Below are positions 51,501 through 63,724 of a DNA stretch of 64,000 bases, one piece after another. The DNA is from Diploscapter coronatus. Its lineage: Eukaryota; Nematoda; Chromadorea; Rhabditida; Rhabditidae. Location: NCBI GenBank assembly GCA_964036155.1, contig OZ038423.1, positions 64,557,249 to 64,621,248 on the forward strand, given 5' to 3'. Below the pieces are notes generated by a model, which made no database searches, had not been told where the DNA came from, and saw only the letters and a list, made by a program, of their open reading frames with translations. A program made the translations under genes and the position numbers. Positions within the stretch are counted from its first letter, which is position 1. Every line of letters begins with the position of its first letter.

Positions 51501-54500
51501 ATCTAATTCGTTCAACAAACTCACATCCTCCAGTCTGCGTCCAAAGAAGTGCAGACGATCTATATAGTATGCACCCACTATGTCGACGCAAGTGGTTGTC
51601 AGAACGAGACCGGCCAAGATGATTAGAAGAACTACCAAAGTGAATGAATCATTTCGAGGAGCCAGGTCGCCGAATCCAACCGTCAAGACGCTCCTGAGAC
51701 TCATCACTGTTCTGTGCATTACTTTTAGAATATCCTACATCATCACAAAATAAAACCCGTCTGTCAAACTCCATCCCTCGATTTTGGCAATCGCATACGA
51801 ACTGAATCCAATCCAAAACAATAATAAACCTGAATAATTCAAAAGATAATGAAAAATATTCAAATTTTCTAACCTATAACCAAAAGAAAGGGCACTTCGA
51901 CAAATTGAGCATGTTCCAGATGAGTCCATAGAAATTCAGCTACCTGGAGAATTATGCAATATTTTAATATATTGAGTTGAGGAAAAAGTCATGCGATACG
52001 GAATTTTCAATTCATCATAGAGCGTTATTTGAAATTTCACAGCCGTTTCAGAATAATCGCATCCGATTTAAATCTTGGAGATATTTAGGACGTGTAATGT
52101 GAAATATATTTGTAAATTTTCAGTCAGATCGGTTTAGTGTAGCTTTGTAGAAAGAAGAGAAATTTAGTATCGCGAGACTTTTCCCGCAATCTAATAATTC
52201 CACTCAAACCTCGTCCTCTCCACCAGCAATTATAACCTGTCCGATTTTGACAGAATCTCTGAAGTTGTAATGTTACAGGGTTTACTCTTTGTTTTCAACC
52301 TTCTCAATCTGCCTCTCCTCCATCGTTTGTAGGCACGAGTCACTTGAAATTTGTGTTTCATGAATTCTGTGTAGCCTCGATTCATGATTTCTGTGCAGAA
52401 TTTTGCCTAAATATTCCGACTTGAGAAGATAAAAAAATCGCTAAAATTCTACCAAATCTGCTAGAGTGATAAGGTAGAGTGGTATTCCGAAGAACAAATA
52501 CAAAACACAGAATATCCGGCCTTCGTATGTAATCGGGGCATCAGTTCCATAACCTGAAACCTTCAAATGACCCGTTTAAACATGCAAATTCACCTATTGA
52601 AGTTAAGGTTGTTGCTGCGAAAAACAAATTCCAGGTGTAATTTTTGAAAGAATGTGAGGGTCTATTAATCTAAAACTAATACTCAAATAACTCGTTGAAT
52701 TTTCATGTTACCGATGAGCCAATGTTCCAATTGAACGGCTTTTTCTCGTAGATCTTGTGAACTTGTTGGACAAACTCATCTAATTTCTGTGCTGAGTCGA
52801 GTCGATTAGTTCTATTTAGCATAAAATGTCGAACAAATTGATGCTTCGAACTGAAAAGTAATGACGTTGTACAAAATTAACAATTGAGATTGAGAAAAAC
52901 TCATTACTTTCACCGAGTGATTCAAAATTCTTAAGAAAAACTTGCCCACGAGTAGAATGATCAGATTCAAGCTAATTTTCATCGTGAAAATAAGTAATTC
53001 TCTAGCAAAAATGACTAAATTGTCAAAATCAAAGATATCTTAGAGACATAAGATACAGGTACGAAAGTTTTTCTAAACCATCTGAGAAGATTGGTAAAGA
53101 TGTACGAGAGCTGTGTACTTGTTCATAGATTTGGCAGATAAAAGATGTGAAGATTTTGAATTTAAGTCAGGTACGATTCACCAAGACCTGTAGACACCCC
53201 TACTCAAAATGCTTCATCTATTCTTCTAAACGCTGTGAAATTCTCTAAAAACAGTCGATTTACTTTTCGAGTAGTTCGAAAGAATGAGTGACTTGGTCGT
53301 GAGCCTTGATGATTGTGAGAATCCATCCACCCAGCAGGGCATAGGTTATTGAGACGAGGAGAAGGGTTACATGAGGAAGGGCTAGACGGAATACCTAAAA
53401 TTATTACAATTACAAGTTAGTTACTACTTCATTCTATCTGCTGATTTATACTATAAGAAGTTTGATAAGTTTGGTGTCTCTGCCTGTTGCCTGTCTTTCT
53501 CCTCATATTCTATTCATTCATCACGATCATGTCTGTCTGCTTTCTCGAGGGATTCCCTTTAGATCTTCACTTCTTCACTTCAGTCATTCTCGCCTTTTTG
53601 TATATAGTTTGTGAATTCACACAGAATCTCATTTGCTGGAAGGAGCGCGAAAAACAGCTCTGCCCCTGTGTTTTCTTTGTTCTCCATCTTGCACTTTGCT
53701 ATGGTCATCTGCGAGAAGAAAGGAAATGTAATGAGAGGGAGCAAATTCAGCAGCAGCAAATGAAAGGAATCGAATTGCCACAACAGGGCTGCAGAGGATT
53801 GAAACATGGAAACTCGACGGCTATAATGTGGATATAAAATAGAAAATGTCTTGGAGAAGCACATCCATCAACGTACAGAACTGATGTCCCTGGTGAATTT
53901 GGCAAAAAAGGAAGAGGAGAGGGGAGGAGAAGTGCAAAGAGAAGGGAAACTTTGCTTGATTAGAGACCAATGGCTTCCGTGTTGAAATCCAACGAGATAT
54001 ATCAGACGAGAACGTTAAAAATTGCGAATCATGGATAATTCAGGAAAATAAACTGATCTTCGCGAAGAATCTATGTGTAGGATTGTAAATATTTTCAAAT
54101 AGATGATAATATCCAATTGAGGGATTGACAGATTGGCAGATCTAGCCTAAAATATAATTAATGATAGTTTCATATTTTTAAGATGAGCGCGTTTTATCAG
54201 AGAAAGCTAGTTGATCTTCATGAAGAATATATTCATGTAGTTAAGAAACTTGGCTCCATAAAGATAAAAATGATAATTTCTGATTCAAAAGTAACAAATA
54301 AGGCACAATTCAAATGTGTTTGACGGATAAATGCTATACTTTCATGATGTGCACACTTTATCAAAGGGAAAAGCGGATCTTTATTATGAATTCACCTATA
54401 GAATGGGAAATGACTTTCTAAAGAATGAAGCATAGCTCTATCTGAATGTCCTAATTCGAGCCTGATGAAAATGCCTAATAATGAAGCTCTAGTTCTTGAA

Positions 54501-55100
54501 AATAATAAATTCATTTTATATACTCAAACATATAACATCTCAAGTAGCAAGCTTATTTTCACTGTCTTCTAGAGTGAAGATCAAAGTATATATATTTGGA
54601 GATAGATGATTAGCTCAATATTCATTTTGGTTGAAAGCCAGAGCAGTGCCAATTAATAACGAGCTTACCATTCCTTTAACGTCAGTAACTTCGTTCTCGG
54701 CCAGTACATCCATAGGCAGGAAATTGCAATTGTGTCCATGCAAATTCATATTCGAATTGATCCTCTTCATGCCCATGCCCATTGCACTTGCGCTCGAACT
54801 TTGCCTTCGCTTCCTGCCCATCCCGATAAGTGGCTTTCTGGCCTGGTCTTCTCCAGGTCCTGCCTTCAGCATCCAACAGTCCCCTTCTTCTACTTCCGTA
54901 TCATCATCCTGCATCTTCTCCACATGCTCTGTCTGCGTCTGCATCGGTTCTTCCTCTTCCAACCCGTTCTCAGACTCAGGCGGTCCTTGACTAGGTTCCT
55001 CAGGCATCTCCCCTTCTTCCTCCGTTTCTTCCGTTTTCATTTCAGCCGTCTCCATTTCAGACAGTCGCAATTCGCCAGTCGATTCCCTCGAATTCTCCAT
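48590..55100 (-). CDS. Two-pore-domain K+ channel (TWK/K2P) with two fibronectin type III domains
   Basis: Exons, in transcript order: 55100-54669, 53394-53264, 52850-52712, 52669-52594, 52553-52453, 51943-51874, 51829-51739, 51693-51525, 51356-51327, 51184-50974, 50928-50846, 50570-50366, 50231-50134, 49733-49621, 49578-49463, 49366-49269 (tentative), 48892-48590; 821 residues, frame intact. An acidic 144-residue N-terminus precedes M1 ([12 protein letters not shown]). P1 is TLTSIGYGTDAP, with candidate N-glycosylation sites NRT and NYT before it; then M2, M3, P2 [12 protein letters not shown] (about 348-359) and M4. GYG and GFG filters with four helices define a K+ leak channel of the plasma membrane. 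After M4 a helical linker (about 414-483) leads to two FN3 domains (about 485-578 and 580-688), cytosolic by K2P topology, then an acidic tail. FN3 is not part of the usual K2P fold. The P2 loop is split by a 45-nt intron. Confidence 0.88.
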
Positions 55101-57501
55101 CGGAAATTAGAAACTGGCTGCAACACTCGAATAGAAAGGGGGAAAGGATGTTTCCTTTCAGAATCAGCAGAAATGGCTTATCGTAGCTGGAATCGGACAG
55201 AGAATAAAGGGAGCCAGAGGCGAAAAGGAAGAAATCAAAATAGGAAGGAGGCTGAGCTTGATTCGGAAGCGCTGCAGAGCAGAAGAGAGACAAAGAAGGA
55301 GAAGGCAGGAATCAGGAGGCAGGGAAAGAGTGAAAAGAGCTGCAGAACAAACTCGACAAAGACATTTATCATATGAAAATGGCAGGGCAGAAGCAGGACA
55401 AAGGGATGAAAGACAAGGCAAAGGGCAGAAAGGGCAGACGATTCTGGGGGATGGAAGGCAATTTGTAAGGGAATAATACGTGATAAATGCAAACATTGCG
55501 TAGTTCATGAACATCATTGTGTCAGACGGGATTGCGATTTTTGGCATTTTGAAAGGAAAATTGTTCGAGTGTCATTCATTCATTCTTCTATTTTCTCCTT
55601 TATCTCTAACCTGTGTCTATTCCCAGTGGCTGCATCCTTTCTTCTCTCCCCCTACAGCCATTGCCTACCCATCAGCTATCGATTCTTCTACACCTTTTCA
55701 TTCTCCTCTTTTCGAGTATTCACCTTCACGATCACTGACTTCTCCTCGAATAACGCATGCACTGACATTATCCACTATTTTAAAATAATGCATTGAGCTT
55801 CACATTATGTCATTTTAAAATCTAATGGTGCATTTGACAAATCCACAATTCAAGAATCTTTTAAAAATCTCACCAATTGTTTTGTGAGTCCGAATTGTCC
55901 AGGCTTTAGTTCCGTACAAATGTGGCCAGCGGAGAAGAATCCTGAACCACACATTTTGGGGGGATGGAATGAATGGGAACGGATTAGTTAATGGAATGCT
56001 GCATTTTGGATGATTAATGGCTAGTGGAATTAGTTAATTGGTTGATTGAAATAAATGGAGCAAAACAGACCGAAGGATTGAGGTAGTGGATGTTGAGACT
56101 GAACAAGCATCTGCTGCAGGTCGATCACAGCCTTCTACCAACCTTGGTCTGCCTGTGTCTTGCTTCCTCCTCTTCTCCTTATTTGTATGCCTCCTTCTGT
56201 TTCGTCCTGGACTCGCTAGGGAAATCAGTGGTTCATTAACTGCAAAGTACTCAAATCCAAATAAACCTGATTGTGAAACCGGAAAATGCAACCCTTAGAC
56301 GAGAAAAGAGGGAAAGAGGAAACAAACCGATGAGGAAAATAGCTGACGGGTCCAGAATTCAGAATTCTTGCACTAGAGTATAATGAAGACGATATGTCAT
56401 ACCGTGCCTGAAAGAATCATTTCAAATAAAAGCTGATTTTCGTAAGTGAATTCTGAAAAAAACGCAAAGTGAAAAACGTGCATGAAAGAAAATATGCCAA
56501 TTGAGAATTTATATCGCCTTACTCCAATATCCTCATATCGCTAATCTTCAGTTTAAAGAAAAAAATTAAAGATTTATCGAATGAATAAATTGAGTTAGAT
56601 TCATGACAAATCATTCTAAAAATCATAAGCGTCAACATTTTTCTAGAACCGAATTCTGAAGCATAATCAGCTCTATGATATATTAAATTTCTGATGTGGA
56701 ATGAAAGTTGAATTTGAATGGCCGGTTACATAGGGAATGAACTTTGAACTGAAAGACGTTAATAGAGTAAATAGACGTTCTTTAGTGACAGAGTCACAAA
56801 TCTGAAAGGGAAACTGAAAGATCGAAGGATGAAGCTGTCAGGGAAGCAATTTGGAGATGGGCATGAAAACGAGACATTCCAAAGACCAAATGTGGAGTGT
56901 TGAATGCTGAATGCCGATCCAAAGGAGAATTCGCATTGTAATATCGCAAAATGGCATTCCATCCAATTTCAGGAGGAATATTGAATCTCCTTCTCCCCAT
57001 AACTGGTAACGAGTTGCAGTAGTGTCAGTTTTGCATTTCCTTTTTCTTCTCGCCCTTCCTTCCAAATGTCTTTTTCTTCTTCTTCAGGTTGGCTTGCATG
57101 TTTCATTCCTATTTCTTCTTTTTAAATTTGATTATAGTACGGTGCTTCATTTAATGAAAAGCGCCTGCCAAAATGAGAAGTGCAAGTGCACAAGCCTCAT
57201 TCAGTTAATCGAGTCGTATGAGCGATTGAAATTGAAGCATAACCCCGGAAATGTTTATTGAGTTTGATATGAGAGTGGAAAAGCACACAATTCTATTGAA
57301 ATCTCGGATATATGCCAATGTTCAGCAGGATTAGATGCATTGAAATATTGGAATTTCAGTCTAATAAGAATTTCGGGAAGTGAATTGTCAAAATCTTCTA
57401 TATAAATTCGTCTTTCATTATACGATGTCGAATTTTTAGATTCCTAATGCTATTTTTGATCCACAAGTCTAGCAAAACTATTTTGCAAGACGATAATCGC
57501 G
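55101..57501. other. Intergenic between channel promoter and F-box gene 3' end
   Basis: 2.4 kb with no supported gene. 55180-55460 is strongly purine-rich on the + strand, 55570-55790 is pyrimidine-rich, and the rest is A/T-rich. It should contain the promoter and 5' UTR of the minus-strand channel gene. Short open frames (for example 56034-56291 minus) lack domain or splice support. Confidence 0.45.
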
Positions 57502-60500
57502 TCATTGGCTTGGAAATTGTCCACTATACCGATTGGTTGTCTGAGTTGACTGACGATAATGATTATAGCCAGGACTCGTAATTGTTGGCATAGAGAAACG
57601 TGAAAATGCGGAAGGAGGCAAAGTCAGACTCTGATATGGCCCTATCCATTGACCGGATGAAGATGTGGTCGGAATGGAAGGGTGATTTTGAGAATGAGGA
57701 AGAACAGGCACAATTGGAAATGGAGTAGAGGGCAATTGGGCGGATGAGTAGGGCGAAATGATTGGAGAAGTAAGAATAGCTACTGGAGGAGATTGAGGTC
57801 GATTCTGTGGTTGCTGCGGGCCAGATGTGCCTGGTTCGTCTTCCAAAAACAGATACGTTAATTGCACTTGTCGTTGCTTTCTTCGAATGCTGATATTGAA
57901 GTCCGAGCTATGAGAGCGATCTGGGGCGTCCACAATCCAGACTTGTGAAGGAGTCGAAATTTCGAAACTGAATAATTATAATTAGGGTAAATTAAAACGT
58001 TTTTTTTTCAATTTCATTTACATAGCAGTAGTTCCATATCTTCTGTTGTAATTCCACTTCCTTTCTCTGTCTCTATCCAGGACATTTATGATGATATCGG
58101 TCGGGTTTTTGGGCTCCTTCATTTCAACTTCTATCTCCCACAGCGAAATTTGCGTATCATTCTTGATAATATCCTGAAGTTATGAACGAATGATAGCTAA
58201 ATGAGTGAAATATTTACAGCAAACAGCTTTTGAGCGTCCCCATACCCCCCTTTAACTTTGAGATATTTCGATTTGACTTTCCAAAGTTGAGCACACTGAC
58301 TTTCATTTACATTCAATATCTCAATCCTCTAAATTAAACGATCAAATAAATCTCTTTTAGAATGAAAATCGAAAGATTCTTACAGTATTCTCGAGCGCTG
58401 GATTATTTAGACCCTCAATGGGGAAATGAGAAGGCTTCAACGAAGTTCGTAATGTCCCAATTCTGATTCGAGGATAACTCGTGGCCGTTATGCGAAGTTC
58501 CTCGACTCCTGAAGTTGTTACCTCATTTTCGCATCAATAACTATTGATAACCTCTTTGGAAGAATGGATCTCCGTTTGCAAGAAAACGTCGTTCATGACA
58601 GGACATGAAGCCAACGTCCTCGAGGTGGAGGATCTTCTTGTCGATTCGACAATGGGAAATGAAATTCAGCGCGTTGCTTATTTTGAAGAACTCGATGGGA
58701 TCCTTAGCAACCTAAACTCAGTTTGTTTGTCAATAGCTATGCATTGTCACTTTTGAGAAGATCTGCAAAGTAAACTACTTAGTAGCATGAAAATTAATGT
58801 GTATCAAGTGCGAAACTATTTTAATATTTTGGAATAAACCTCGATTGCAATCTCACTAAGAGTTTTTCAGGAGTTAACTCTCCGATTGGTTGATCTTCGC
58901 ACCATAGGGGTAATTATTTGTGGCGCTGATCACGGATTTGAAGTCAGAAAATGCCCACACTCGACCGTTCGGTCAGAAGGGCCCGAAAATCGTTCTATTC
59001 CATGAGAAATAATGTATGTTAACTTATTATAATTTCAATTTCACATGCAATTTTTCCATTGCGTAAAACGGTTTCGGGTCTTCCTGACCGAACGGTCGAG
59101 CGTGGGCATTTTCTGATTTCAGATCCGTCATTAGCGTCACAGATTATTCCTATGATGTGAAAGCTAGCCAATTCGAGAGTTAACACCTGAGAAACTCTCC
59201 TAGTCAATTTTGCAGACAATCCTCATTTAGATTCTTCCCGTCTATTTCTGATAGTTTGAAAATGGATTTCGACTTTGCTCTCCAAAAATTTACAATCTCG
59301 ATCAGGGACGAGCGGAAATTTTCGTTGTTTCGAAAACTGTTTCCTGTCATTTTTTGGCGATTTTCGCTCCGTTCCCGCTTCTGAAAATTTAGAAAAACTA
59401 TTTGCGTTCCGATTTCGTTCCCGATAATTCAGAGAAGCTATTTCCATCTCCGTTTTCAATTTCGAACTTTAGAAAGTAATTTCCGTTCCTGAGAGATCAA
59501 AAATCCATTTTCACTCGTTCCTGATCTCGACTTCGATTTCGATTTGCGCTACGTCTCTGATGCGCTCGCTTCTATGTTCATTCTATTCAGTTCTTTGTCC
59601 TGTAAAAATACAAAAAGTAAACTTACAATGACAATCATTTTGATGTGGGAATACACCAAAAGACGATGTAAATCAATCACTGGGCTACCGTTCCGGTCAA
59701 AACCGATATATTCTGGAAGGGAAACGATGATGCTAGTATATCGTTGAAACTCATTCGAATTACCTTTTTCTTCATCAGTCATGGGTAGAACAGTTCCTTC
59801 AACCGAATTATGTCTGGATCCAAGCGACTGCCACACTACGAGTGATCTCCTCATGGTCGCGCTCTGCAAAAAGCTGCCTCTCTGCCTCATTCCAGCAGTC
59901 ATTATCTCTCGATTGTGCGCCATTGCATATCTTTCCCATCCAGAATTATATACATCTTCACCAAGTAGCAGGTCTGAATTCATGCATTCGACTTTTACTA
60001 TGCTTAATTCTGACATTTTTCATAGAAGCATCTGAAGAGCATGGCATTGTGCATGGCTCCATTCAGCAGTCCTAACTGCCTGTTGCCTCCTTTTCTTCCC
60101 ATAATTCGAACTCTCACTTCCTTTGTCTGACATGTCTTGGGAAAGAGAATGTCAGCTATGGGAAATGCCTGAAATGGCGGAACGTGACCTCGTGATAACA
60201 GCAATCATCTGTTGCAACAGAAGCGGAAGCCCGTAAATTTTCAACATTGAAGCTAAAGTTCGATAAGAATTTCGTAAAGTCTTATCGGCACTCAAATGTT
60301 GATAGATTTAGAGAGTGCAAGTAGATTTTAAAATGAGAAGATTGGTGGATAAAATTTTGTCCATATGAAGACCCGATTTTTACCGATTCTGAAACTTGAC
60401 CGTTTTCGAAACGAATAATCCCATCGAAAGTTATGACGTCGAAAAACATCTTCCAAATTCTCACTTTGTAACATTTTTTCGTCAACTGAATTTGCGTTAA

Positions 60501-61308
60501 GGATTTGAATACATCCAAATGATTGAAAATAGTTTAAAATCATTTCTTCCGTCATTTCTTGTTCATTGTAGTGAGGGAGCGGCGTAGATCGGTGGAAGAA
60601 ATGATAGAGATGAGTGAAAGCTAATGCATTTGCTCGTTTTGGCTTTGAAATAATGTATTCAAATTTTTATTTTACAACGGGAAAGCATAAAATCGGAGCG
60701 TCAGGACCTCCTCAGATGTAATTTTGGTTTAGAAATGACCGCAAGGCTTCAATCCACTAATTATCGTTTGAAAATTTAATGAAAGTGCATAAAAATCGTC
60801 AAAATTCCGATTTTATTGAATTTTAAGATTTTTGGGTGATTTTTGACAGGTTCTGTCGCGAATCAGTCGGGTGTCAAGAAAGGGAAGTTGTTCACTCATT
60901 AATCGGTTACAGTTTGATATGAATAGGTAATGGGTATTTCTGGCATTTGGGGTGCCCTACTATTAGAGTGTGTCCTTCTATTAGAATAAATACGATAATT
61001 GCCGAAATAGACCCGGAAAAACACTGCATCTTGCAGAATGCTCCTATCAACCTAATGCAACGTTGACAGTGTTGTTTCGAGCAAAAATTAGTGAACTTCT
61101 GCACAGAAAGGTTCAATCAATTCACCTCATCTTTGTCGAATGTAGTAATCCTGAGAATGTCGATGTCCATCATAGTCCATAGTTTGTTTTGTAGTTTCTG
61201 CCAAATTAGTCTCATTCGCCTGTTTGTCATTGCTAGGACGAAGGCTTCATCGTAGGCTAAATAGCCGTACATCTCTGCCAAAATTTCGTAGGGGAGATTG
61301 TAGAGCAT
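57502..61308 (-). CDS. F-box-like multi-exon protein of unknown function (model partly tentative)
   Basis: The first exon (61308-61126) encodes an F-box-like start (LPYEILAEMYGYLAYDEAF, then AMTNRRMRLIWQ), suggesting an SCF ubiquitin-ligase adaptor. A second exon from 61098 (KFTNFCSKQHCQRCIRLIG) fits, but its 3' end is unresolved. In-phase exons then follow: 60485-60384 (tentative), 60168-60015, 59973-59764, 59712-59627, 58711-58552, 58508-58384, 58328-58218, 58173-58022, 57967-57502. The seven junctions among these last exons from 60168 down, and the one before them, keep frame. Visible blocks are EYIGFDRNGSPVIDLHRLL, LHLEDVGFMSCHERRFL, WKVKSKYLKVKGGYGDAQ and VLDRDRERKWNYN, and a Pro/Ser-rich tail of about 100 residues. 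I do not recognise the body. The F-box exon could instead belong to a separate small gene, since the link across 60900-60490 is not proven. Confidence 0.5.
58860..59199. mobile_element. Long-armed inverted-repeat element in an F-box gene intron
   Basis: Arms of about 125 bases run inward from AGTTTTTCAGGAGTTAACTC on the left and AGTTTCTCAGGTGTTAACTC (reverse complement of the right end). Both contain AGAAAATGCCCAC and CTCGACCGTTCGGTCAG. The loop is A/T-rich, about 90 bases, and there is no coding capacity. It lies in intron 58712-59626, and the neighbouring 59220-59530 holds degenerate GGAACGRAAAT-type repeats. Confidence 0.7.
59230..59530. repeat. Degenerate repeats of a TTCCGTTCC / GATTTCG-like unit
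   Basis: Successive lines read as variants of a unit of roughly 40-60 bases, with ATTT(C/G)CGTTCC and a TTTAGAAA-like core at 59380-59490. The opposite strand gives Arg/Glu/Lys-rich open frames only because of this repeat. It sits in the same intron as the inverted-repeat element. Confidence 0.35.
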
Positions 61309-62866
61309 TGCTGTGGGCTGTTACAGTATTCAGGCAACAATTTTCCAGTAGTGTCGTTTCAAGGATTATGCCGAAACGTGGTCGAATATTTGGAAGGCGG
61401 AATTAGACAATGGAGAGGTGAAGCAGAAGCCGAAAGCCGGAGCCACTCCCTATGCCCCTATCTCTGCAATTCACAACTGTCTTCCCTGCTCTCCCTCTGC
61501 CTGTCCTGCCCGAATGCAATCAGCAATCAGTGTGTGACAATCTTATCTGAGAATTTTCCAAAAGCGATTAGAGCAAAAGCCTGCCCCCTCGCTCCTCGTT
61601 TCGTATCGATTTGTCCCTAAACAGACAATGATAAATGGAGTGATGACATGACCTGAATAGCCTGACTGAATGAGGATGGAAGGAATAGCTGCAGGCTGTA
61701 TCTGCAGTTGCAGAACTCTTTCAAGTACTTCCAGCACTGTATCACCAGTCCTGAAAGGTCATCTCGCCTGCAAGTTGGTCTCTGTAACAGTCTGCTCCAT
61801 ACTTTCCCTTATCTATCCAGTTCAGCTTATTTGCATTTCGACCCGCGTCATTCTGCATCAAACTGTTGTTTTCAATCAGGCAATAACAACGGGTCACAAA
61901 AGCTATCGATCACAGAAACGAAAAAGACTAAACTAAATGCGCAAAAACTGAAGAAGTAATAACGAAGTAGCTGTATGCGTAAGCATAAGACGAATTAGCA
62001 CTGCCTTCTCATGATAATTCGATAATAAATTCACAATTGAAAATTGCGTGCATTCGGTCAGGAGTATTACTTACGAAGATCATTTTCCTAAGCATCAAGC
62101 AATTGTTGCTATGTGCTTGACATTAGTAGTTTTATTCAATGCTAAAATGAATGATTTTATATAGTGAGATGGAATGGATAGTGCAAGTGAAGAATGTAGT
62201 CAAATGAAGCTTGACAAAATGCACAAATTAGCTATAGTATTGTAGGCGCTTGCCTACTTGATGAAAATGATAAATATCGAGTTTTGAACGTTTGAATGAA
62301 TGAATTATCATTTTGGGGGTGTAGAATGGAGCATTACTTTACGACAAATTCTAATCTTACTATTCGAAGTATCATTAAATAGTGCACATCCGCGAAATGG
62401 TCATTCGTTCAAAGGTTCAAAATTCGATATTTTTCATTTACAACAACTAGTTGGAAGGACACAGTATTACTGTAGCTCATTCATCCAACTTTGTAAGCCT
62501 AACTTGCAGACATTTAGAAATTCTCGGCTATCCAATGTATCGGTTTTCGTACGTCAGCACTTTCTAACTAATTACAAACATTATATTTAGTCTATTTTTC
62601 ATAATTTATTCTTCAACGAAACAAGTTGACTTCAACAACATTTCTTGAATTCCAAAAATATGTAAAAGAAAAGCTGATTAATCATTGGTAATCCTGAGGA
62701 CGATAACATCTTAATGATAAAGTTGTTTACGAAGTCAAGCTTCCGCTTGAAAATTCAACTGGTATATGCAAGAGTGACCCTAGTTGTAATGTAGAATGAA
62801 GTAAGCACTTTTGATTTAAAAATAAAAGTAGAGACAGAAAATTTCTTTACATTCGAGAGTTCAGAT
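61309..62866. other. Intergenic between PTH2 3' end and F-box gene start
   Basis: 1.56 kb without a supported gene. 61400-61530 is GC- and C/T-rich; the remainder is A/T-rich. It should hold the F-box gene promoter and the PTH2 3' UTR (both genes are on the minus strand). No motif or RNA is recognised. Confidence 0.5.
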
Positions 62867-63724
62867 TCAGAGAAGTTTGAGGCCTCCAGTGATGGCATCG
62901 ACCTGCTCGACAGGACCGAACACGGCCAGAACTGTGCGGGAGCCGGCTGGAATCTGGGTGTAGCCTGCGTCCGCAACGAGGTAGCTGAACACACCCTGAA
63001 ATAAAAATTTAATTCGTAACAGGGGTGTGCACGAAGCTTTGATTGGACATTTCCGAAGTTGGAGTTTGATTTTCAAAAAATTCGAAGTCGAAATCCAAGT
63101 TCGTGTCACCTCTGATTCGTAAGGGAGGATTGAGTTCACAAATTGCTTCAGAAAAGAAATCAAATCATAATTCCCTATGTTTACCGACAAAAATGCAGTT
63201 TAAATTTTGTGAAAGAAAAAATTGCTTGAAGGTCTTATTTTTCAAAATAATTGTTGTTTTCCGTGCCAGACGTTGGGACGTTTTCCACCGCAAATATCCC
63301 TTATGCAGTGAATTATTTCAGTCAGTTTCGAATTACTGTCCTTAACAGGATGAGAAATGATGAATTGTTGCGGTGGAAAAGTCCCAAGTCTGTTCCGCAC
63401 ATAAATTAGATCTGATTCGTTCTTCATTTTTCTCACACAAAATATTTGATAAAAATATAATTCTACCGCATTGTTGGAAGCCTTGGACAGTTCGACGAGC
63501 TGCTCAGTGCTTTCGCCCTTGACGACGATCTTCACCTGACCCACTCGAGTCCAGTGCTTCACCATCTCTCTTCCAGCCTCGGATCTCATTGCCTTAACGT
63601 TCTTCAGTTCTATCTTTCAGTCTTCCTCTTTTACCTGCTGATACACTCCCAGTGTGGCATGTCCAACCTGTGCAGCCATTTTGCCTGCTCCCATTTTCAG
63701 AGAAGTATTCGCAACGAACACCAT
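62867..63724 (-). CDS. pth-2: Peptidyl-tRNA hydrolase 2 (PTH2/PTRH2 family)
   Basis: PTH2 cleaves the ester bond of peptidyl-tRNAs released from stalled ribosomes. Three exons: 63724-63635, 63592-63467, 62995-62867; 114 residues, frame intact. The single domain has all family landmarks: [15 protein letters not shown] near the N-terminus (active-site Lys and His region), [13 protein letters not shown], then [31 protein letters not shown] with the conserved Asp and Thr, and the end GGLKLL. It lacks the hydrophobic N-terminal extension that targets mammalian PTRH2 to mitochondria, so the form seen is a compact cytosolic, archaeal-length enzyme. A longer isoform from an upstream exon is not excluded, because only 276 bases upstream are in the window. 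Confidence 0.94.

Noticed and set aside
54732..55376. 214-codon + frame opposite the channel N-terminus
   Set aside because: It is the antisense of the acidic first exon of the minus-strand channel, continued through purine-rich flank.
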